Positions 27,911-36,926 of a stretch of 64,000 nucleotides of DNA are shown here, one piece after another (the stretch's first letter is position 1; every line of letters begins with the position of its first letter). The notes beneath the pieces are model-generated. The model did no database searches, was not told where the DNA came from, and was given only the letters and a program-made list of their open reading frames with translations. The DNA is from Gallionellales bacterium GWA2_54_124 (GTDB lineage: Bacteria; Pseudomonadota; Gammaproteobacteria; Burkholderiales; Gallionellaceae), in assembly GCA_001801025.1 (NCBI GenBank), contig MGWO01000006.1:62001-126000 (forward strand), in the 5' to 3' direction. The translations under genes were made by a program, and so were the position numbers.

Positions 27911-28705
27911 TTATTTCAGGCCTTCGGTCAGATGCGGTGCGATGACTTCGAGTAATTTAGGGTGGATCTCCGCATTGCCCGCGCAGATGTGTCCGGTCTT
28001 GAGGAAACTGTCTCCTCCTGCCAGATCGCTGACCATCCCCCCCGCTTCGGTAATCAGTAAGGTGCCGGCGGCAATGTCCCACACTTTTAAGCCGGTTTCA
28101 AAGAAACCGTCGTAACGGCCCGCTGCCATCCAGGCTAAATCGAGCGCTGCAGAACCCGGGCGACGCAGTCCGGAGGACTGTTGCATCAGGTCGCGGAAAA
28201 TACCGAGGTAGGCATCCATGTGTTCGAAATTTGTGTAGGGAAAACCGGTGCCTATCAGTGCGTCCGTCATGTGGATGCGTTTGGATACGCGCAGGCGCTT
28301 GTCGTTGAGAAAGGCGCCGCGTCCGCGGGTGGCTGTGAACAGCTCGTTTTTGGTCGGATCGTAAACGACGGCCTGAGTGATCACGCCTTTGTGCTGCAGG
28401 GCGATGGAGACTGCAAATTGCGGGAAGCCGTGCAGGAAGTTGGTGGTGCCGTCTAACGGATCGATAATCCAGACGAAATCGGACTCGCCGTGAGCGCCGC
28501 TCTCTTCTGCTAGAATCGCGTGGTCGGGATAGGCATCCAGCAGTGTCTGGATGATGGTTTGCTCGGCGGCGCGATCGACTTCACTGACGAAATCTGCATG
28601 GGATTTTTTGGTAATGGTCAGGTGATCGATCTTATCGGTACTGCGGTGGATCAGGTTGCCGGCGCGACGTGCGGCCTTCACCGCGATGTTGAGCATGGGA
28701 TGCAT
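27911..28705 (-). CDS. suhB: Inositol-1-monophosphatase SuhB
   Basis: Mg-dependent phosphatase and, in enterobacteria, a ribosomal RNA antitermination factor. I choose ATG 28705 ([16 protein letters not shown]), giving 264 residues like E. coli SuhB; an 18-residue upstream extension lacks family similarity. The metal site motifs are complete: [22 protein letters not shown] (DPLDGT) and [15 protein letters not shown] (WDxAAG). It is divergent from trmJ, as in E. coli, where suhB faces trmJ-iscR. The conserved synteny supports the call. Confidence 0.95.
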   Translation of the reverse strand: MHPMLNIAVKAARRAGNLIHRSTDKIDHLTITKKSHADFVSEVDRAAEQTIIQTLLDAYPDHAILAEESGAHGESDFVWIIDPLDGTTNFLHGFPQFAVSIALQHKGVITQAVVYDPTKNELFTATRGRGAFLNDKRLRVSKRIHMTDALIGTGFPYTNFEHMDAYLGIFRDLMQQSSGLRRPGSAALDLAWMAAGRYDGFFETGLKVWDIAAGTLLITEAGGMVSDLAGGDSFLKTGHICAGNAEIHPKLLEVIAPHLTEGLK

Positions 28706-28832
28706 ATTTACGACCTTTTTGATGAAATTGCCTTGCGCGTACGGCCCTGTTTCGGGCAACTTTTGCGGCGTGGCGGTTTTCGAGTTTAATGAGCGGTAGA
28801 ATCCAGTACCGTATTCTAGTTGGAATTGAGCT

Positions 28833-29594
28833 TTGTATAAACAAAATCATTTAAGTAATATCCGGGTCGTCTTAAGTCACACCACGCATCCGGGCAATAT
28901 TGGCGCTGCGGCGCGCGCGATGAAGGCGATGGGGCTGAGCCGTCTTTATCTGATCAACCCGCGTCACTTTCCCGATCCGCAGGCCTCTGCGATGGCGGCG
29001 GGTGCGGATGACGTGCTGCAAAATGCGGTGGTGTGTGCCTCGATCGATGAGGCGCTCGACGGGGTGGTGCTGACCGTGGGGATGACGGCAAGGCAGCGTG
29101 ATATCTCAAACGAGGTGAGCGTGCCGCGCGAGGCGATGCCGCAGGTGGTGGTGCAGGCTCAAACGCTGCCGGTGGCTTTGCTGTTTGGTACCGAGATGTC
29201 GGGACTGACCAATGAAGAGGCGAGCCGCGCGCAGATGCTGGTGAATATTCCGGCCAATCCTGAATTTTCTTCGCTTAATCTGGCAGCTGCAGTGCAGGTG
29301 ATTTCCTATGAATTATCGGTCGCAGCGCAAAGTTATCAGCCGGTCGAGCAGTCTTTGCAGCCCGCTGCCCACCAGCAGGTCGAAGGCTTTATGAATCACC
29401 TTGAAAAAACGCTGCATGAGATTGGGTTTTTTACTACGCAAAATCCGGCGCGTATGATGCAGAGGCTGCGTCGTCTGTATGCCAGAGCACGGCCGGAAGC
29501 CGATGAAATCAACATTCTGCGCGGTATATTGAGCGTGACAACCGAGTACAATGGCCGCCTCAAGGCGCGTTACCAGCAAGAGAAAGATGTTTAG
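28833..29594 (+). CDS. trmJ: tRNA (cytidine/uridine-2'-O-)-methyltransferase TrmJ
   Basis: SPOUT methyltransferase acting on the ribose of tRNA position 32, with SAM. The 253-residue protein starts at TTG 28833 ([20 protein letters not shown]); no suitable ATG exists before the conserved [16 protein letters not shown]. The knot region has [14 protein letters not shown] and [18 protein letters not shown]. The C-terminal extension with helices ending in [14 protein letters not shown] is typical of TrmJ. It is first in a run with cysE (1-nt overlap), ahead of the isc operon, as in many proteobacteria. Confidence 0.92.
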   Translation: MYKQNHLSNIRVVLSHTTHPGNIGAAARAMKAMGLSRLYLINPRHFPDPQASAMAAGADDVLQNAVVCASIDEALDGVVLTVGMTARQRDISNEVSVPREAMPQVVVQAQTLPVALLFGTEMSGLTNEEASRAQMLVNIPANPEFSSLNLAAAVQVISYELSVAAQSYQPVEQSLQPAAHQQVEGFMNHLEKTLHEIGFFTTQNPARMMQRLRRLYARARPEADEINILRGILSVTTEYNGRLKARYQQEKDV

Positions 29595-30325
29595 TGTTTA
29601 AAAATCTCAGAGAAGATATCCGCAGTGTATTCGACCGTGATCCGGCTGCGCGCACCACGTTCGAGGTGCTGACCTGCTATCCCGGTTTGCATGCGCGCGT
29701 GCTCCATCGTCTGGCTAATACCCTGTGGCATGCCAATTTTAAATGGCTGGCGCGTTTTTTGTCCTATTTGACGCGTGGACTGACCGGCATCGAGATTCAT
29801 CCGGGGGCGACGATAGGCCGGCGTTTTTTCATCGATCACGGCATGGGCGTTGTGATCGGCGAAACGGCTGAAATCGGCGATGACGTGACGCTGTATCACG
29901 GCGTGACACTGGGAGGTACATCGTGGCGGCACGGCAAACGCCATCCTACGCTGGGCGACGGGGTGGTGGTCGGTGCGGGCGCGAAAATACTCGGGCCTAT
30001 CAGGGTGGGCGCAGGTGCCAAGATCGGATCGAATGCCGTGGTGGTCAAAGATGTCCCTGCGGGGGCTACGGCTGCGGGTATTCCTGCACGGATACTCGAT
30101 GAAGAGAAGAAGAAAACGGCAGGATTTGATGCCTATGGTATCGGTAACGACCAGAATGATCCTTTGTCGAAAGCGATCCACGGGTTGCTGGGGCATAGCG
30201 TGACCGTTGATCAGCGCATTGATTTTATCTTGCAGCAGCTTGAGAAGATGGGTGTTTGCGTCGAGGAAGAGCGCGCGACCGCGGATAAATTTGACCCTAA
30301 CCACTTGAACAAAATAGTTGATTAA
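29594..30325 (+). CDS. cysE: Serine O-acetyltransferase
   Basis: Makes O-acetylserine from serine and acetyl-CoA, the first step of cysteine synthesis. The 243-residue protein begins with GTG overlapping the trmJ stop by one base. It has an N-terminal helical domain and the left-handed beta-helix with hexapeptide repeats: [26 protein letters not shown], with catalytic Asp and His in IDHG, and [21 protein letters not shown]. It is shorter than E. coli CysE and of the compact bacterial type. Lying just upstream of iscR-iscS, it would supply the cysteine that IscS desulfurates. Confidence 0.94.
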   Translation: MFKNLREDIRSVFDRDPAARTTFEVLTCYPGLHARVLHRLANTLWHANFKWLARFLSYLTRGLTGIEIHPGATIGRRFFIDHGMGVVIGETAEIGDDVTLYHGVTLGGTSWRHGKRHPTLGDGVVVGAGAKILGPIRVGAGAKIGSNAVVVKDVPAGATAAGIPARILDEEKKKTAGFDAYGIGNDQNDPLSKAIHGLLGHSVTVDQRIDFILQQLEKMGVCVEEERATADKFDPNHLNKIVD

Positions 30326-30346
30326 AATATTCGGGTATTATATTAT
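30318..30346 (+). promoter_or_regulatory. Candidate promoter of the isc operon
   Basis: TTGATT (30318-30323, overlapping the cysE end) and TATTAT (30341-30346) are 17 bp apart, in an AT-rich 58-bp gap before iscR. IscR usually represses its own operon here. I see no clear E. coli-type IscR site, but TACTTGAGAACTGAGAATTA downstream of the -10 could be a diverged one. Confidence 0.45.
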
Positions 30347-30383
30347 TCTCTCTACTTGAGAACTGAGAATTACTGGAGATAAC

Positions 30384-30839
30384 ATGCGATTGACTACCAA
30401 AGGGCGTTTTGCGGTAACTGCAATGGTTGATTTGGCGATGAACGGCGGACGAGGCCCTGTAACCTTGGCATCGATCAGCGAACGGCAGAAAATTTCGCTG
30501 TCTTATCTTGAGCAGTTGTTTGGCAAGTTGCGCCGCAGCAATCTGGTTGAAAGTGTGCGCGGCCCGGGGGGTGGTTATTACCTTGCCAAAACAGCGACAA
30601 AAATTAAGATTGCCGAAATCGTGGTCGCGGTGGATGAGCCCTTGGATGCGACCTATTGTGCCGAAAAAGGCGATTGCCGTGACGGTCAGCCTTGCTTGAC
30701 GCACAATTTGTGGATGGGGCTCAATGAGCGAATTTACTCCTATCTGGACTCAATTAATCTGCAGCAGCTGGTCGAAGGTCAATCGAAAACAGGATCGGGT
30801 GTTACCGCGATTTCGATTAATAAGCAGGCAGTCAGATAG
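30384..30839 (+). CDS. iscR: Fe-S cluster assembly regulator IscR
   Basis: Rrf2-family repressor, 151 residues, that binds a [2Fe-2S] cluster and controls the isc operon by cluster supply. The N-terminal winged helix is [18 protein letters not shown] with [15 protein letters not shown]. Cluster ligands are exactly at the E. coli positions: C92, C98, C104 ([14 protein letters not shown]) and H107. GGAGA precedes the ATG by 6 nt. The C-terminus [11 protein letters not shown] is slightly shorter than E. coli's. It heads iscS-iscU-iscA-hscB-hscA-fdx-iscX. Confidence 0.97.
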   Translation: MRLTTKGRFAVTAMVDLAMNGGRGPVTLASISERQKISLSYLEQLFGKLRRSNLVESVRGPGGGYYLAKTATKIKIAEIVVAVDEPLDATYCAEKGDCRDGQPCLTHNLWMGLNERIYSYLDSINLQQLVEGQSKTGSGVTAISINKQAVR

Positions 30840-30865
30840 TTGTTGCGACAGACGACAAAAGGTTA

Positions 30866-32077
30866 ATGATGAAATTACCGATTTACATGGACTACTCCGC
30901 CACCACGCCGGTTGACCCGCGGGTGGCAGAAAAAATGATCCCTTATTTATGCGAAAAATTCGGCAATCCGGCTAGCCGTTCCCATGCCTTTGGCTGGGAG
31001 GCGGATGCAGCGGTAGAACTGGCACGCGAACAAGTTGCCTCGCTGGTGAATGCGGACCCGAAAGAAATCGTCTGGACCTCGGGTGCGACCGAATCGAACA
31101 ACCTTGCGATCAAGGGCGCGGCGCATTTCTATCAGGGTAAGGGGCGTCATATTGTCACCATGAGGATTGAGCACAAGGCTGTGATCGATACGGTGCGTGA
31201 ACTTGAGCGTGAAGGTTTTTCGGCGACCTATCTCGATCCTGAACCGAACGGCTTGCTGGATATTGAAAAATTCAAAGCGGCCCTGCGTCCTGATACGATT
31301 ATTGCCTCCATCATGCTGGTCAACAACGAAATCGGCGTGATTCAGGATATCGCTCAGATCGGTGAAATCTGCCGTGAGAAAGGCATTCTGTTTCACGTGG
31401 ACGCCGCGCAGGCGACCGGTAAAGTCGCGATCGATTTGCAGGCACTGAAAGTGGACCTGATGTCGTTTTCGGCACACAAGACTTACGGGCCTAAAGGTAT
31501 CGGCGCGCTGTATGTGCAGCGTAAACCGCGTGTGCGGTTAGAGGCGCAGATGCACGGCGGCGGTCACGAGCGCGGGATGCGTTCCGGCACGCTGGCGACC
31601 CACCAGATCGTCGGCATGGGCGAAGCGTTTCGCATCGCGAAGGAGGAAATGACGACGGAGAATGAGCGCATTCGCACCTTGCGCGACCGTCTGATGGCAG
31701 GTCTGATGGATATGGAAGAGGTGCACCTGAACGGCGACATGGTGCAGCGCGTGCCGCATAACCTGAATCTGAGTTTTAATTTCGTTGAGGGCGAATCGCT
31801 GATTATGGCGATTAAAGATGTCGCCGTGTCCAGCGGTTCTGCGTGTACCTCGGCGAGTCTCGAACCTTCCTATGTGTTGCGTGCGCTGGGGCGCAGCGAC
31901 GAGCTGGCGCACAGCTCTATCCGCTTTACGGTCGGGCGTTTTACCACCGTCGAAGAAGTGGATTATGTGATCGCGCTGATGAAGAGCAAAATCGACAAAT
32001 TGCGCGAATTATCGCCGTTGTGGGAAATGTACAAAGACGGTATCGATTTGAACACCGTGCAGTGGGCGGCACATTAA
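30866..32077 (+). CDS. iscS: Cysteine desulfurase IscS
   Basis: PLP enzyme that takes sulfur from cysteine for Fe-S clusters and tRNA thiolation. The 403 residues match E. coli IscS closely ([17 protein letters not shown]). The PLP lysine is K205 in [10 protein letters not shown]. The persulfide-forming cysteine is C327 in [14 protein letters not shown]. Two ATGs in tandem at 30866 and 30869 can start it. It sits 26 nt after iscR; a 75-nt gap with a hairpin repeat separates it from iscU. Confidence 0.97.
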   Translation: MMKLPIYMDYSATTPVDPRVAEKMIPYLCEKFGNPASRSHAFGWEADAAVELAREQVASLVNADPKEIVWTSGATESNNLAIKGAAHFYQGKGRHIVTMRIEHKAVIDTVRELEREGFSATYLDPEPNGLLDIEKFKAALRPDTIIASIMLVNNEIGVIQDIAQIGEICREKGILFHVDAAQATGKVAIDLQALKVDLMSFSAHKTYGPKGIGALYVQRKPRVRLEAQMHGGGHERGMRSGTLATHQIVGMGEAFRIAKEEMTTENERIRTLRDRLMAGLMDMEEVHLNGDMVQRVPHNLNLSFNFVEGESLIMAIKDVAVSSGSACTSASLEPSYVLRALGRSDELAHSSIRFTVGRFTTVEEVDYVIALMKSKIDKLRELSPLWEMYKDGIDLNTVQWAAH

Positions 32078-32081
32078 CAAC

Positions 32082-32145
32082 AGGATAGAGGATGCAGGAT
32101 TTAGCCTGAACCGGCTTTCCTGAATCCCGAATCCCGAATCCTGGA
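32082..32145 (+). repeat. Hairpin repeat between iscS and iscU
   Basis: The sequence AGGATGCAGGATTTAGCC is followed by GGCTTTCCTGAATCCCGAATCC. AGCC pairs with GGCT around a 6-nt loop, and GGATT pairs with AATCC outside a bulge. CCCGAAT is repeated in tandem. The element ends 7 nt before the iscU start and provides its GGAGAA ribosome-binding site. A related GTGCAGGATTGAG unit (as reverse complement) lies at 55076-55095. Confidence 0.65.
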
Positions 32146-32152
32146 GAATAAA

Positions 32153-32569
32153 ATGGCTTACAGCGAAAAATTATTAGATCATTACGAAAATCCGCGCAAC
32201 GTCGGCTCGTTCGCTAAGGACGACGAAGGGTTAGGTACCGGTATGGTAGGTGCGCCGGCTTGTGGGGATGTGATGAAATTGCAGATCAAGGTCGGTCGTG
32301 ATGGCATCATCGAAGATGCTAAATTTAAGACCTATGGTTGCGGTTCGGCGATTGCATCCAGTTCTTTAGTGACCGAATGGGTCAAGGGCAAGACAGTCGA
32401 TCAGGCATTGCAGATCAAAAACACCCAGATCGCCGAAGAGCTGGCACTGCCGCCGGTGAAAATTCACTGCTCGATTCTGGCCGAAGATGCGATCAAGGCC
32501 GCGGTGGCCGACTACAAGGCCAAGCACGGCGAAAATGTTGAAACTTCGGCCTGCACGGGCAGTTGTTAA
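32153..32569 (+). CDS. iscU: Fe-S cluster scaffold IscU
   Basis: Scaffold on which [2Fe-2S] clusters are built from IscS sulfur. The 138-residue protein has the three ligand cysteines C37 (GAPACGD), C63 (YGCGSA) and C106 (KIHCSIL) and the regulatory D39. The HscA-binding LPPVK motif is at residues 99-103. Slightly longer than E. coli IscU (128), with a C-terminal tail ending SACTGSC that adds two extra cysteines. A good ribosome-binding site lies 7 nt upstream. Confidence 0.97.
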   Translation: MAYSEKLLDHYENPRNVGSFAKDDEGLGTGMVGAPACGDVMKLQIKVGRDGIIEDAKFKTYGCGSAIASSSLVTEWVKGKTVDQALQIKNTQIAEELALPPVKIHCSILAEDAIKAAVADYKAKHGENVETSACTGSC

Positions 32570-32581
32570 GCGGAGAGAAAA

Positions 32582-32905
32582 ATGGGCGTAACGCTTTCTG
32601 AAGCAGCGGCAAAACATGTGAAGAACTTTATCGCCAAACGAGGTCGTGGCATCGGCTTGCGCATCGGGGTTCGTACCAGCGGGTGTTCCGGCATGGCTTA
32701 TAAATTGGAATTCGCCGACGCCCTTGAGGCAGATGATTTGCAGTTCGACAGTTTTGGTGTAACGGTACTGGTCGATCCTAAGAGCTTGCCGTATATCGAA
32801 GGAATGGAGCTCGATTACACCCGCGAAGGATTGAACGAAGGATTCAAGTTTAATAACCCGAACGTCAAGGACGCATGTGGTTGCGGCGAGAGTTTTCAGG
32901 TTTGA
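32582..32905 (+). CDS. iscA: A-type Fe-S carrier IscA
   Basis: Carries clusters or iron to target proteins. The 107-residue protein has the A-type cysteines C35 ([13 protein letters not shown]), C99 and C101 (DACGCGESF), the standard spacing. GGAGAGAAAA precedes the ATG. The stop shares a base with the hscB start (TGATG), so translation of the two is coupled. Confidence 0.96.
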   Translation: MGVTLSEAAAKHVKNFIAKRGRGIGLRIGVRTSGCSGMAYKLEFADALEADDLQFDSFGVTVLVDPKSLPYIEGMELDYTREGLNEGFKFNNPNVKDACGCGESFQV

Positions 32906-33441
32906 TGCGGAATTTTGACGCAGCAAAAAATCACTTTGAGTTGTTAGGATTGAGCGAAGTTTTTGAGCTCGATGCCGCGCAACTTGAACTCAACTACCGC
33001 GCCTTGCAGGCGAAGGTTCATCCGGACAAATCGGCCAGCCTGTCAGATTCCGAACAGCGGCAGGCGATGCAGCGCTCCACACGCGTTAACGAAGCTTATC
33101 AGACGCTGAAAAGCCCGATACGACGCGCGCGCTATCTATTAGGACTTAAGGGCGTCGATACGCAGGAAGAAACCAATACGGCCATGCCGGTTGAGTTTCT
33201 GATGGCGCAGATGGAGTGGCGCGAGGCGGTCGTGGATGCTGAAAAATCGCGTGATATCGCCGCCCTCGACACGCTTGATGCTCGCATGAAAATTGAAACG
33301 CGTGAACTGGAAGCCGAGCTTCGCGATAAAATAGATACCGAACATGACTATCCGGTTGCTGCCGGCCTCGTGCGCAAGCTGCGTTTCATGGAAAAACTCG
33401 CGGAAGAAATTCATTCCGCTTACGACGAACTAGATAACTAA
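32905..33441 (+). CDS. hscB: Fe-S co-chaperone HscB
   Basis: J-domain protein that brings IscU to HscA and stimulates its ATPase. Starting at ATG 32905 gives 178 residues, the family norm; ten further upstream codons would lie inside iscA. The J-domain opens HFELLGLSEVFELD and holds the HPD motif in AKVHPDKS near residue 33. The C-terminal helical domain that binds IscU ends FMEKLAEEIHSAYDELDN. It lies in the canonical place between iscA and hscA. Confidence 0.96.
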   Translation: MRNFDAAKNHFELLGLSEVFELDAAQLELNYRALQAKVHPDKSASLSDSEQRQAMQRSTRVNEAYQTLKSPIRRARYLLGLKGVDTQEETNTAMPVEFLMAQMEWREAVVDAEKSRDIAALDTLDARMKIETRELEAELRDKIDTEHDYPVAAGLVRKLRFMEKLAEEIHSAYDELDN

Positions 33442-33446
33442 AACGG

Positions 33447-33519
33447 GTGAGTGGAGAGTGGTTAGTCGTGAGTTGCTAAAAACGATCAACCACTTACGAC
33501 TCACTACTGACTACTCCAC
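33447..33519 (+). repeat. Hairpin repeat abutting the hscA start
   Basis: GTGAGTGGAGAGTGGTTAGTCGTGAGTTG faces CAACCACTTACGACTCACTACTGACTACTCCAC, imperfectly complementary around CTAAAAACGAT. The right arm ends directly at the hscA ATG and leaves no visible Shine-Dalgarno. A second copy of this GTGAGTAGTCAGT family lies at 41416-41461. Confidence 0.7.
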
Positions 33520-35397
33520 ATGGCGTTACTACAAATTTCCGAACCCGGTTTGAGTACGGCCCCGCACCAGCACAGGCTGGCCGTGGGCATTGATCTGGGA
33601 ACCACTAATTCTCTGGTCGCGACCGTGCGCAATGGCATCAGCGTGGTGCTGAACGATGAGCATGGCCGTGCGATGCTGCCGTCTGTAGTGCGTTATGGGG
33701 CTGATGGCGGTGTCGTCGCAGGTGAAGCGGCGCAACTCGCTCAGAGCGAGGATCCAGTCAATACCATCGTGTCGGTAAAGCGCTTTATGGGACGCGGCCT
33801 GACGGATGTGGGGGATACCAGCCGTCTGCCTTACCGTTTCGTGGAAACCGGTGAGCCGGGCGGCATGGTGCAACTGCGCACGGTGGCGGGCGTCAAGAGT
33901 CCGGTCGAAGTGTCAGCCGAAATTTTGAAGGTATTGCGACAGCGCGCCGAAGCGTCTCTTGGTGGCGAGCTGGTAGGGGCCGTGATTACGGTGCCTGCCT
34001 ATTTTGACGATGCGCAGCGGCAGGCGACCAAGGATGCCGCAAAACTCGCAGGAATCAACGTGCTGCGCCTGCTCAACGAGCCTACTGCGGCGGCGATTGC
34101 CTATGGTCTGGACAATGCCTCGGAAGGCGTTTACGCCGTGTACGATTTGGGCGGTGGCACCTTCGATATTTCCATTCTGCGTCTGTCGCGCGGGGTGTTC
34201 GAGGTGCTGGCGGCCAATGGCGACTCGGCGCTGGGGGGAGATGATTTCGATCAGCGCATTCATTGCTGGCTGCTGGAAAAAAATCAGCTCTCCGCGCTCA
34301 ATCCCCGCGACACGCGATTGTTGCTGACGCTTGCGCGTACTGCCAAGGAGCAACTCACTGACTATCCGGAGGCACGCATTACGGCGGTGCTCTCAAGCGG
34401 TGAATTGATTGACAACGTGTTGACGCAGGCTGAGTTTCACTCCCTGTCGCAAAATCTGATTCAGCGCACCTTGCAACCGTTGCGCCGTGCGCTGCGCGAT
34501 GCAAAACTCACCGTTGCCGATGTGAAGGGCGTGGTGATGGTGGGGGGCGCGACCCGTATGCCTCAGGTTCAGCAGGCGGTGGGCGAGTTTTTCGGGCAGA
34601 CGCCGCTGACGAATCTCGATCCTGATAAGGTCGTGGCGTTGGGAGCTGCGATACAGGCTAATTTGCTGGCCGGTAACCGTACCGGAGATGACTGGCTGTT
34701 GCTCGATGTGATTCCGCTGTCGCTGGGATTGGAGACCATGGGCGGGCTGGCTGAAAAAGTGATTCCGCGTAACAGCACCATACCTACGGCGCGCGCACAG
34801 GAGTTCACCACCTATAAGGACGGACAGACGGCGATGAGTCTGCATGTCGTGCAGGGTGAACGGGAACTGGTGAGCGATTGCCGCTCGCTTGCGAAATTCG
34901 AGTTAAGAGGCATTCCTGCCATGGTGGCCGGTGCCGCACGCATTCGTGTGACCTTTCAGGTTGATGCGGACGGTTTGCTTAACGTGGCGGCACGCGAGAT
35001 GGCAAGCGGCATCGAGGCGGCGATCGTCGTCAAGCCGTCCTACGGCTTGTCGGATGCTGACATTACCCGCATGCTGCAAGAGTCCGCACAGCATGCCGTC
35101 GATGATATGCAGGCGCGAGCACAACGCGAGCAGCAAACCGAGGCGAATCAGCTGTGCGAGGCTGTGCAAAATGCGCTGGCGCAGGATGGCGATTTACTGG
35201 ATGTTGTCCAGCGTGCGCATATCGAAGCCAAAATCGCGGGCGTGCGTGAAGCGCTGCAAGGTGGTGGTCAGCAGTTGATTAAACGCGCCATGACAGCCTT
35301 GAATGAGGCGACCGTCAGTTTTGCTCAGGCCCGTATGGATAAGAGCGTGACCCGTGCACTGTCCGGCAAAAATATTTCTGATCTGGATATAAAATAA
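33520..35397 (+). CDS. hscA: Fe-S chaperone HscA (Hsp70 type)
   Basis: Specialised Hsp70 that releases clusters from IscU using ATP. The 625 residues fit HscA (E. coli 616). Nucleotide-domain motifs are present: [13 protein letters not shown] near residue 23, [46 protein letters not shown] and [13 protein letters not shown]. The substrate-binding half follows from about residue 390 ([16 protein letters not shown]). The start ATG has a repeat hairpin directly in front of it in place of a ribosome-binding site; the N-terminus is otherwise normal. The stop overlaps the fdx start by one base. Confidence 0.97.
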   Translation: MALLQISEPGLSTAPHQHRLAVGIDLGTTNSLVATVRNGISVVLNDEHGRAMLPSVVRYGADGGVVAGEAAQLAQSEDPVNTIVSVKRFMGRGLTDVGDTSRLPYRFVETGEPGGMVQLRTVAGVKSPVEVSAEILKVLRQRAEASLGGELVGAVITVPAYFDDAQRQATKDAAKLAGINVLRLLNEPTAAAIAYGLDNASEGVYAVYDLGGGTFDISILRLSRGVFEVLAANGDSALGGDDFDQRIHCWLLEKNQLSALNPRDTRLLLTLARTAKEQLTDYPEARITAVLSSGELIDNVLTQAEFHSLSQNLIQRTLQPLRRALRDAKLTVADVKGVVMVGGATRMPQVQQAVGEFFGQTPLTNLDPDKVVALGAAIQANLLAGNRTGDDWLLLDVIPLSLGLETMGGLAEKVIPRNSTIPTARAQEFTTYKDGQTAMSLHVVQGERELVSDCRSLAKFELRGIPAMVAGAARIRVTFQVDADGLLNVAAREMASGIEAAIVVKPSYGLSDADITRMLQESAQHAVDDMQARAQREQQTEANQLCEAVQNALAQDGDLLDVVQRAHIEAKIAGVREALQGGGQQLIKRAMTALNEATVSFAQARMDKSVTRALSGKNISDLDIK

Positions 35398-35732
35398 TGA
35401 CGCAAATTATCGTATTGCCGCATGAAGAATTGTGCCCGAGTGGTGCGCTGTTTAATGTTGATGCCGGGATTTCCATTTGTGATGCGTTGCTGCAGAATGG
35501 TGTCGACATCGAACACGCCTGCGAAAAATCCTGCGCCTGCACCACCTGTCACGTCATTATTCGTGAGGGATTAAATTCACTTAATCCGGCCGACGAACTT
35601 GAAGACGACATGCTGGACAAGGCCTGGGGGCTGGAGCCGAATTCGCGCCTGTCCTGTCAGGCGCTGGTGGACAATACCGATCTGGTGGTTGAAATACCGA
35701 AATATACGATCAACATGGTGAAGGAGGGCTAG
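35397..35732 (+). CDS. fdx: ISC-type [2Fe-2S] ferredoxin
   Basis: Electron donor for cluster assembly, 111 residues. Cluster cysteines are in HACEKSCACTTCHV (adrenodoxin-like C-x5-C-x2-C) and RLSCQAL. The first line TQIIVLPHEELCPSGALFN is typical of the isc ferredoxin. The ATG overlaps the hscA stop. iscX follows after 1 nt. Confidence 0.96.
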   Translation: MTQIIVLPHEELCPSGALFNVDAGISICDALLQNGVDIEHACEKSCACTTCHVIIREGLNSLNPADELEDDMLDKAWGLEPNSRLSCQALVDNTDLVVEIPKYTINMVKEG

Positions 35733-35733
35733 C

Positions 35734-35928
35734 ATGAAATGGATAGACGTGCGCGACATTGCCATTGCGCTGGTTGAAAAATATCCCGACACTGACCCGC
35801 GTACCGTGCGCTTTGTCGATTTGCACAACTGGGTCGTCGATCTGGAAGGATTTGCCGATGATCACGGCCATGGCGGTGAAAAAGTGCTCGAAGCGATACA
35901 GGCGACCTGGATAGACGAGGCTGAATAA
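35734..35928 (+). CDS. iscX: Fe-S assembly protein IscX
   Basis: Small acidic protein, 64 residues, that binds IscS and iron and modulates desulfurase activity. The family motif is present: MKWIDVRDIAIALVEKYPD then DLHNWVVDLEGFADD. It starts 1 nt after fdx, with GGAGG 7 nt upstream of the ATG, and ends the isc operon proper. dsbB begins 1 nt after its stop. Confidence 0.95.
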   Translation: MKWIDVRDIAIALVEKYPDTDPRTVRFVDLHNWVVDLEGFADDHGHGGEKVLEAIQATWIDEAE

Positions 35929-35929
35929 C

Positions 35930-36433
35930 ATGTTTAATTTCTGGCGGCGTATTTCGAATAGCTGGCTGTATCTGGCAGGTTTCCTGTATGCAAGTGGTTT
36001 GATGGGATTTGGCTTTTATCTGCAATACGTCAAACATCAGGATCCCTGCCCGTTGTGCATGGTGCAGCGCGTGATTTTTATCGTCATTCTGGCGCTGTAT
36101 CTGATCGCGGCAACCCACGGCCCTAAACGTCCGGGTGCACGCATTTACGCCGCGCTGATTACGCTGTTCTCGGCATCCGGTATTGCGGTCGCTGCGCGCC
36201 ATATCTGGATACAGCATCTGCCATCCGATCAGGTTCCCGCCTGCGGACCGGGGCTCGATTACATGTTAGAAACCATGCCGATGGCCAACGTATTGAAAGA
36301 GCTGATGCACGGCTCCGGTGAGTGCGCAGCACGCGGCTGGACATTCCTCACGCTGGGCATTCCAGAGTGGTCACTGCTGTGCTACCTTGCGCTGGGCACA
36401 TGGGCGGTGCTGATCGCATTGAAGAGCAAATAA
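35930..36433 (+). CDS. dsbB: Disulfide bond formation protein DsbB
   Basis: Inner-membrane quinone reductase that re-oxidises DsbA. The 167-residue protein has four membrane segments. The first cysteine pair is C40-x2-C43 in DPCPLCMVQR. The second pair lies in the larger periplasmic loop, PACGPG and GSGECAARGW, about 26 residues apart. WLYLAGF and WSLLCYLALG are helices 1 and 4. It follows iscX by 1 nt, so it may be read through from the isc operon; dsbA is not in the window. It converges with a small lipoprotein gene. Confidence 0.94.
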   Translation: MFNFWRRISNSWLYLAGFLYASGLMGFGFYLQYVKHQDPCPLCMVQRVIFIVILALYLIAATHGPKRPGARIYAALITLFSASGIAVAARHIWIQHLPSDQVPACGPGLDYMLETMPMANVLKELMHGSGECAARGWTFLTLGIPEWSLLCYLALGTWAVLIALKSK

Positions 36434-36452
36434 CCCGCACACAACTTTCGGT

Positions 36453-36794
36453 TTAGTGCGCCGGGATGGACCAGTTGTAGCCTTGCACGATGCCGCGCGT
36501 GTCGTATTTGATTTGCAATGATTTGAGCTGCGTTCCAGATACATTTGAGAGCGTACCCGCAGCAAAATAATAGGTCCATTCTTCATAGCGTGCGCCATCG
36601 GTTTCGACTCTGACGCCCGTACTGGCCGGTACACCGAGCCAGCTGCGTACCTCCGTCTGTGAGGTCGTGCCTCGCGTGACCCTGTTCGAAAAGACCATGA
36701 CGTCAAAATCATTGCCGACGTGGAAGGCGGTTGCACTGCACGCGGTGAGCAGCAGCGTGATTGATATGAAAATAGTTCGCAAAGCGTGTGTCAT
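36453..36794 (-). CDS. Small lipoprotein, BamE/SmpA-like
   Basis: Predicted outer-membrane or periplasmic lipoprotein of 113 residues. The signal peptide ends in the lipobox LLLTACSA with the lipidated Cys near residue 19. The mature part has [21 protein letters not shown], which matches the SmpA/OmlA (BamE-like) pattern in which a short helix-turn-Gly-Pro is followed by beta strands (EEWTYYFA). True BamE is usually encoded next to fur or recN, so this is probably a paralogue of unknown role. It is divergent from uvrB across 132 bp. Confidence 0.75.
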   Translation of the reverse strand: MTHALRTIFISITLLLTACSATAFHVGNDFDVMVFSNRVTRGTTSQTEVRSWLGVPASTGVRVETDGARYEEWTYYFAAGTLSNVSGTQLKSLQIKYDTRGIVQGYNWSIPAH

Positions 36795-36926
36795 GGCGTT
36801 CCCCTCTGTTTTACTGATCCGTGCCGGTCAGAATACTCTGTTTTTGTGGCTGCTGCAGGCGATTTTCAGGACGGCTTGTGCCAGCTGGCGCACGAAAACT
36901 GTATCCGTTGCCGTACAATATGCGGC

